A DNA stretch of 64,000 nt, taken from contig NZ_BCTZ01000001.1 of the NCBI RefSeq assembly GCF_001591025.1, positions 1 to 64,000 on the forward strand, read 5' to 3'. The notes under the pieces are model-generated. The model saw nothing but the letters and a program-made list of their open reading frames with translations. It was not told where the DNA came from and did no database searches. How positions within the stretch are numbered: position 1 is the stretch's first letter; every line of letters starts with the position of its first letter. Both the position numbers and the translations under genes were made by a program. Source of the stretch: Sphingomonas soli NBRC 100801 (GTDB taxonomy: Bacteria > Pseudomonadota > Alphaproteobacteria > Sphingomonadales > Sphingomonadaceae). Below, one piece after another: positions 61,749 to 64,000 of the stretch.

Positions 61749-62390
61749 CTATTTCGTCGAAGATGATGCCAAGCCATGCGGCGTTGCGTCCAGATCGGGC
61801 CTTCCGGTCGACCAGCGCTCCGCCAGGTTCTCGCGATAGAATTCATCCGCGGCAAATGCCGGGCCGAGCGCGAGAAGTGAGCCGCCTTCGAGCCAAAGTG
61901 CACAGTCTTCCGGGTGCAGCAGCAGCGGCATGGTGCGGCTCAGCGGCTCAACAGTCGGGTTGGCCCCGACCAGTACGCCAGCGCAGCGTTCATCGATGCA
62001 AAGGCCGGCCCAAGCGGCCAGTGGCTGGTCCCAAAGGCCGATCCAACTTCGCGTGCAATGGTCTCCCGTCGCTACCGGATAGGCAAAGGACTCCAAGATG
62101 ATCAGACAGCGAGATAGCTGGGCGGCCCCATCCAGACGGCTGCCGCTTCGCCAGAAGTCCCGCGAATAGAGCGCTCCCCGCTGCTTGGGCGGAACCGGCC
62201 TCGTGAAAGTCTCGGACGATAGACCCCAGCGCATCGCGGTTAGACGGCGCATGCCGCCTTCTTCCACGACGACCGGAACGGCGTCGCCGGTCCAGATCGA
62301 TTCTCGCCAGACAAGACCGGGATCGGGCACCGCTGCCGACAGCTGCGCCATTTCCAAAGTGGAGCCCCGCGCACGCAACAAGCAGGTCAT
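61749..62390 (-). CDS. Divergent SRAP-domain (YedK/HMCES-like) protein lacking catalytic residues
   Basis: The 213-residue protein starts at 62390 (MTCLLRARGSTLEMAQLSAA), 7 bases after AGGAG. It aligns with the SRAP fold: RRLTAMRWGLS for the conserved WG(L/F) segment, LSRCLIILESFAYPV where active members have RCLIP...(F/W)YEW, DQPLAAWAGLC for the PF-(x)n-AG(I/L)W strand, and PLSRTMPLLLHPEDCALWLE where active ones have H-x-RMPVIL. The Cys is codon 3 rather than 2, and the active-site Asn, Glu and His appear replaced. SRAP proteins normally cross-link to abasic sites in single-stranded DNA. This one may only bind DNA. It lies inside the element boundary, downstream of a nuclease-like gene. Confidence 0.72.
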   Translation of the reverse strand: MTCLLRARGSTLEMAQLSAAVPDPGLVWRESIWTGDAVPVVVEEGGMRRLTAMRWGLSSETFTRPVPPKQRGALYSRDFWRSGSRLDGAAQLSRCLIILESFAYPVATGDHCTRSWIGLWDQPLAAWAGLCIDERCAGVLVGANPTVEPLSRTMPLLLHPEDCALWLEGGSLLALGPAFAADEFYRENLAERWSTGRPDLDATPHGLASSSTK

Positions 62391-63801
62391 GCTCAAGCTC
62401 CTGCTGATCGCGCGCGGGATTGGACATCGCCCAGGCCGGAAGCTGCCCCAGATCATTCAGCTCGGCGCGCAGCATCCCGTCAAACACCTCCGGGAAAAGC
62501 CGTTTCGCCGCGGACCAGATCGCGTGTCCCGGCCGGATCTGCGCGGCACGATGTCGGGCCTTGGCGAGCGCCGTTTGGAGGGATGCGCGCGACAGCCATT
62601 CGTGCGCCATGGTGTTCGCAAGCATTGTCTCAATCAGCGTTGCGTAAGGCATATAGGGGGCTGCGGAGAGGCGCGCATTGAGCATGGCCAATAGCGCGCC
62701 TTCCTTGTTGTACCGGCTCACATAGACCCGGTCGCGCCCATCCTTTGCCGATCGCGCGATTGAAAAGAGCATCGCAGCGACCTCCAGGAAGTGCGGGACG
62801 CTGCGGATCTCATTCTCGTGCCAGAAGGCATCCTTCCATGCGCTGAGCTCGGGAACATAGGATCGGATCGATGCCCACAGAGGATCGAATCGCTCGGCGA
62901 CTTTCGGGTTGGCGAAATCGAAGGGCGCGCTCGTTTTGAGCGCTTCCCACCATTTCTCGCGGGCCTCCTGGCAATAATGTAGCAGGCGCGGTGTCCTCCG
63001 GTCCTCCAGGAACACCGAGCGGCCCGAACCGCGATCAAGGTCGTCCAGCCGAGCGATGCGTGGCTTGAGCCAACCGGAGTCCCCGTCGAGCCATGTCGAT
63101 AGCCGCAGGCCATTTGCCGCGATCGACGCATCGAACGCAGCGACATCGAACAGAAAGGCGTTACCGCGCTGGAGTGTAATCACATCGCGAAAGCCTTGAG
63201 GGAGGTCCGCCTCCAGCTCACGAAATACCCAGATGAGCGACACGCCCTCCGCTTCATAGTGAAGGTGTCGTGCCGCGATCTCAAAGGCGAAGGGCTTCGA
63301 GAGCTGCACCTCGAACGCGAAGCGGCCTATGCCCTCGATCTCGGCATAAATGTCCGGATAGCAGCCACGGTCTTCGATGGCGGGTTTCAGATAACGATCG
63401 ACCGACACCTTGGTGCAGCGCGGATCCCTCTCGAGCAACTCGGCGATCGTGTCGCATATCCAGCGATGCCGGGCGGATTCCTGATGACCCTGATATTGCG
63501 CCGCGCGGGCGTTGTCGGGGATAAGGTTGCGTCCCTGATACCATGGGCAATCATCGACGGCGGCACCAACATAGTGCTGGAACAGCGGGACATTCCCATT
63601 GCCGGTCGTCTGCGCGCGAATATAGACCGCGCCTTGGCACAGACGGCACCGCGCCAGCGGCCGCTTGGGTTCGCGCCGGTGTCTCAGATTGATTTCAGCG
63701 CGCAAATGCTCCCACGCGGCCGGCTCCATCGCCATGAGCGCGCCGATCGCGACCGCTCCGCGCGGTAGTTCGAAATCCGCAATCTCGACCGTTCGCTGCA
63801 T
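61990..63801 (-). CDS. CoiA/DUF6035-like protein with PD-(D/E)XK nuclease-type domain; abnormal C-terminal tail
   Basis: The start at 63801 (MQRTVEIADFELPRGAVAIG) follows AGGAGG. An N-terminal zinc-ribbon-like part (ARCRLCQGAVYIRA...DCPW) precedes a PD-(D/E)XK-like core: RGCYPDIYAEIEGIGRFAFE, then VQLSKPFAFEIAARHLHY and a GVSLIWVF strand. The Asp and E-x-Q pattern is that of the competence-protein CoiA group. The middle 250 residues are helical (VYVSRYNKEGALLAMLNARL). Beyond about 62400 the frame enters the SRAP gene and the product turns into Arg/Ser-rich noise for some 130 residues. This suggests a lost stop or a frameshift near the 3' end; the true protein is probably near 470 residues. 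Confidence 0.7.
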   Translation of the reverse strand: MQRTVEIADFELPRGAVAIGALMAMEPAAWEHLRAEINLRHRREPKRPLARCRLCQGAVYIRAQTTGNGNVPLFQHYVGAAVDDCPWYQGRNLIPDNARAAQYQGHQESARHRWICDTIAELLERDPRCTKVSVDRYLKPAIEDRGCYPDIYAEIEGIGRFAFEVQLSKPFAFEIAARHLHYEAEGVSLIWVFRELEADLPQGFRDVITLQRGNAFLFDVAAFDASIAANGLRLSTWLDGDSGWLKPRIARLDDLDRGSGRSVFLEDRRTPRLLHYCQEAREKWWEALKTSAPFDFANPKVAERFDPLWASIRSYVPELSAWKDAFWHENEIRSVPHFLEVAAMLFSIARSAKDGRDRVYVSRYNKEGALLAMLNARLSAAPYMPYATLIETMLANTMAHEWLSRASLQTALAKARHRAAQIRPGHAIWSAAKRLFPEVFDGMLRAELNDLGQLPAWAMSNPARDQQELEHDLLVACAGLHFGNGAAVGSGARSRSCLARIDLDRRRRSGRRGRRRHAPSNRDALGSIVRDFHEAGSAQAAGSALFAGLLAKRQPSGWGRPAISLSDHLGVLCLSGSDGRPLHAKLDRPLGPATGRLGRPLHR

Positions 63802-64000
63802 CCCGACCCTCCTGGTCAGCACTGCCTGTTATTGCGTTCCCGTCTCAATCGACTCGCTACTTTGTTCAATATTTGTTCTACTATCCGTTCGATGAGTCAA
63901 GCAGGTGAGGGGGAGGCGAGCGGAGAACGTCCGGCGCGCTCGCTCCGCGTTTGGCGAAGCTGATCAGTTCGCGTCGAGCGAGGATGCATCCACGATGGTG
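63802..64000. other. Upstream region at the window end
   Basis: This is 199 bases with an AT-rich stretch (63860-63890) that is unusual for this genome and could hold a promoter for the leftward nuclease-like gene. No coding frame could be supported here; any gene to the right is cut off. Confidence 0.3.

Overview
The window looks like chromosomal DNA of an alphaproteobacterium of the Sphingomonas type. The DNA is GC-rich. The gene orders mutM/ubiE-ubiB-coaBC-dut, rpsT-dnaA, secB-Tim44-mltA-smr and rpmH-rnpA-yidD-yidC-engB are all typical of alphaproteobacteria. The many TonB, autotransporter and lipoprotein genes and the abundant CCCCGG palindromes point to sphingomonads. No species can be named from the sequence alone.

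Left end (1-16.3 kb): a cell-surface and exopolysaccharide neighbourhood. It holds two convergent right-handed beta-helix proteins, a nucleotide-sugar 6-dehydrogenase, galU, two secreted serine proteases (an S8 lipoprotein and an S1 autotransporter) and a UDP-glucuronate 4-epimerase. Together the sugar enzymes can make UDP-glucose and acidic nucleotide sugars for a surface glycan. The epimerase ends a tightly overlapped leftward operon that begins with ubiE and ubiB (ubiquinone) and runs through two membrane proteins, coaBC, a lipoprotein hydrolase, dut, a small exported protein and a MoeB/ThiF-type enzyme.

Middle (21-44.6 kb): mostly housekeeping. It has mutM, rpsT, dnaA, a CAP-domain lipoprotein, trpS, murJ, secB, a Tim44-like protein, mltA, an Smr protein, a GGDEF/EAL protein, dapE, a cupin, a GIY-YIG nuclease embedded in palindromic repeats, a glutathione transferase, several exported proteins of unknown role, the yidC/rpmH operon and comM. 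Just after comM lie a palindromic repeat, a decayed copy of the comM 3' end, and tRNA-Leu(CAA).

Uronate/pectin locus (44.9-58.7 kb): a TonB receptor diverges from an operon of an MhpD-like hydratase, a hexuronate-type MFS carrier, uxaC, kduI, kduD, kdgK and a type-B carboxylesterase. These are followed by a convergent pectate lyase and a LacI-type regulator. A shared motif around ACCGGT, usually as TGA(C/T)ACCGGT, lies in the TonB/hydratase and lyase/regulator intergenic regions and is the likely operator of this local regulon. The set would import and degrade pectin-derived (unsaturated) uronates to 2-keto-3-deoxygluconate-6-phosphate.

Right end (58.7-64 kb): a leftward cluster of five small exported or membrane proteins, with a duplicated promoter block in front of two of them. 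Next is a 3' remnant of a tRNA-Thr(TGT), best read as the boundary of an integrated element that continues beyond the window. The first two genes inside that boundary encode a CoiA/DUF6035-like PD-(D/E)XK protein and a divergent SRAP (YedK/HMCES-like) protein that lacks the expected catalytic residues. This is the most promising accessory or undescribed system in the window.
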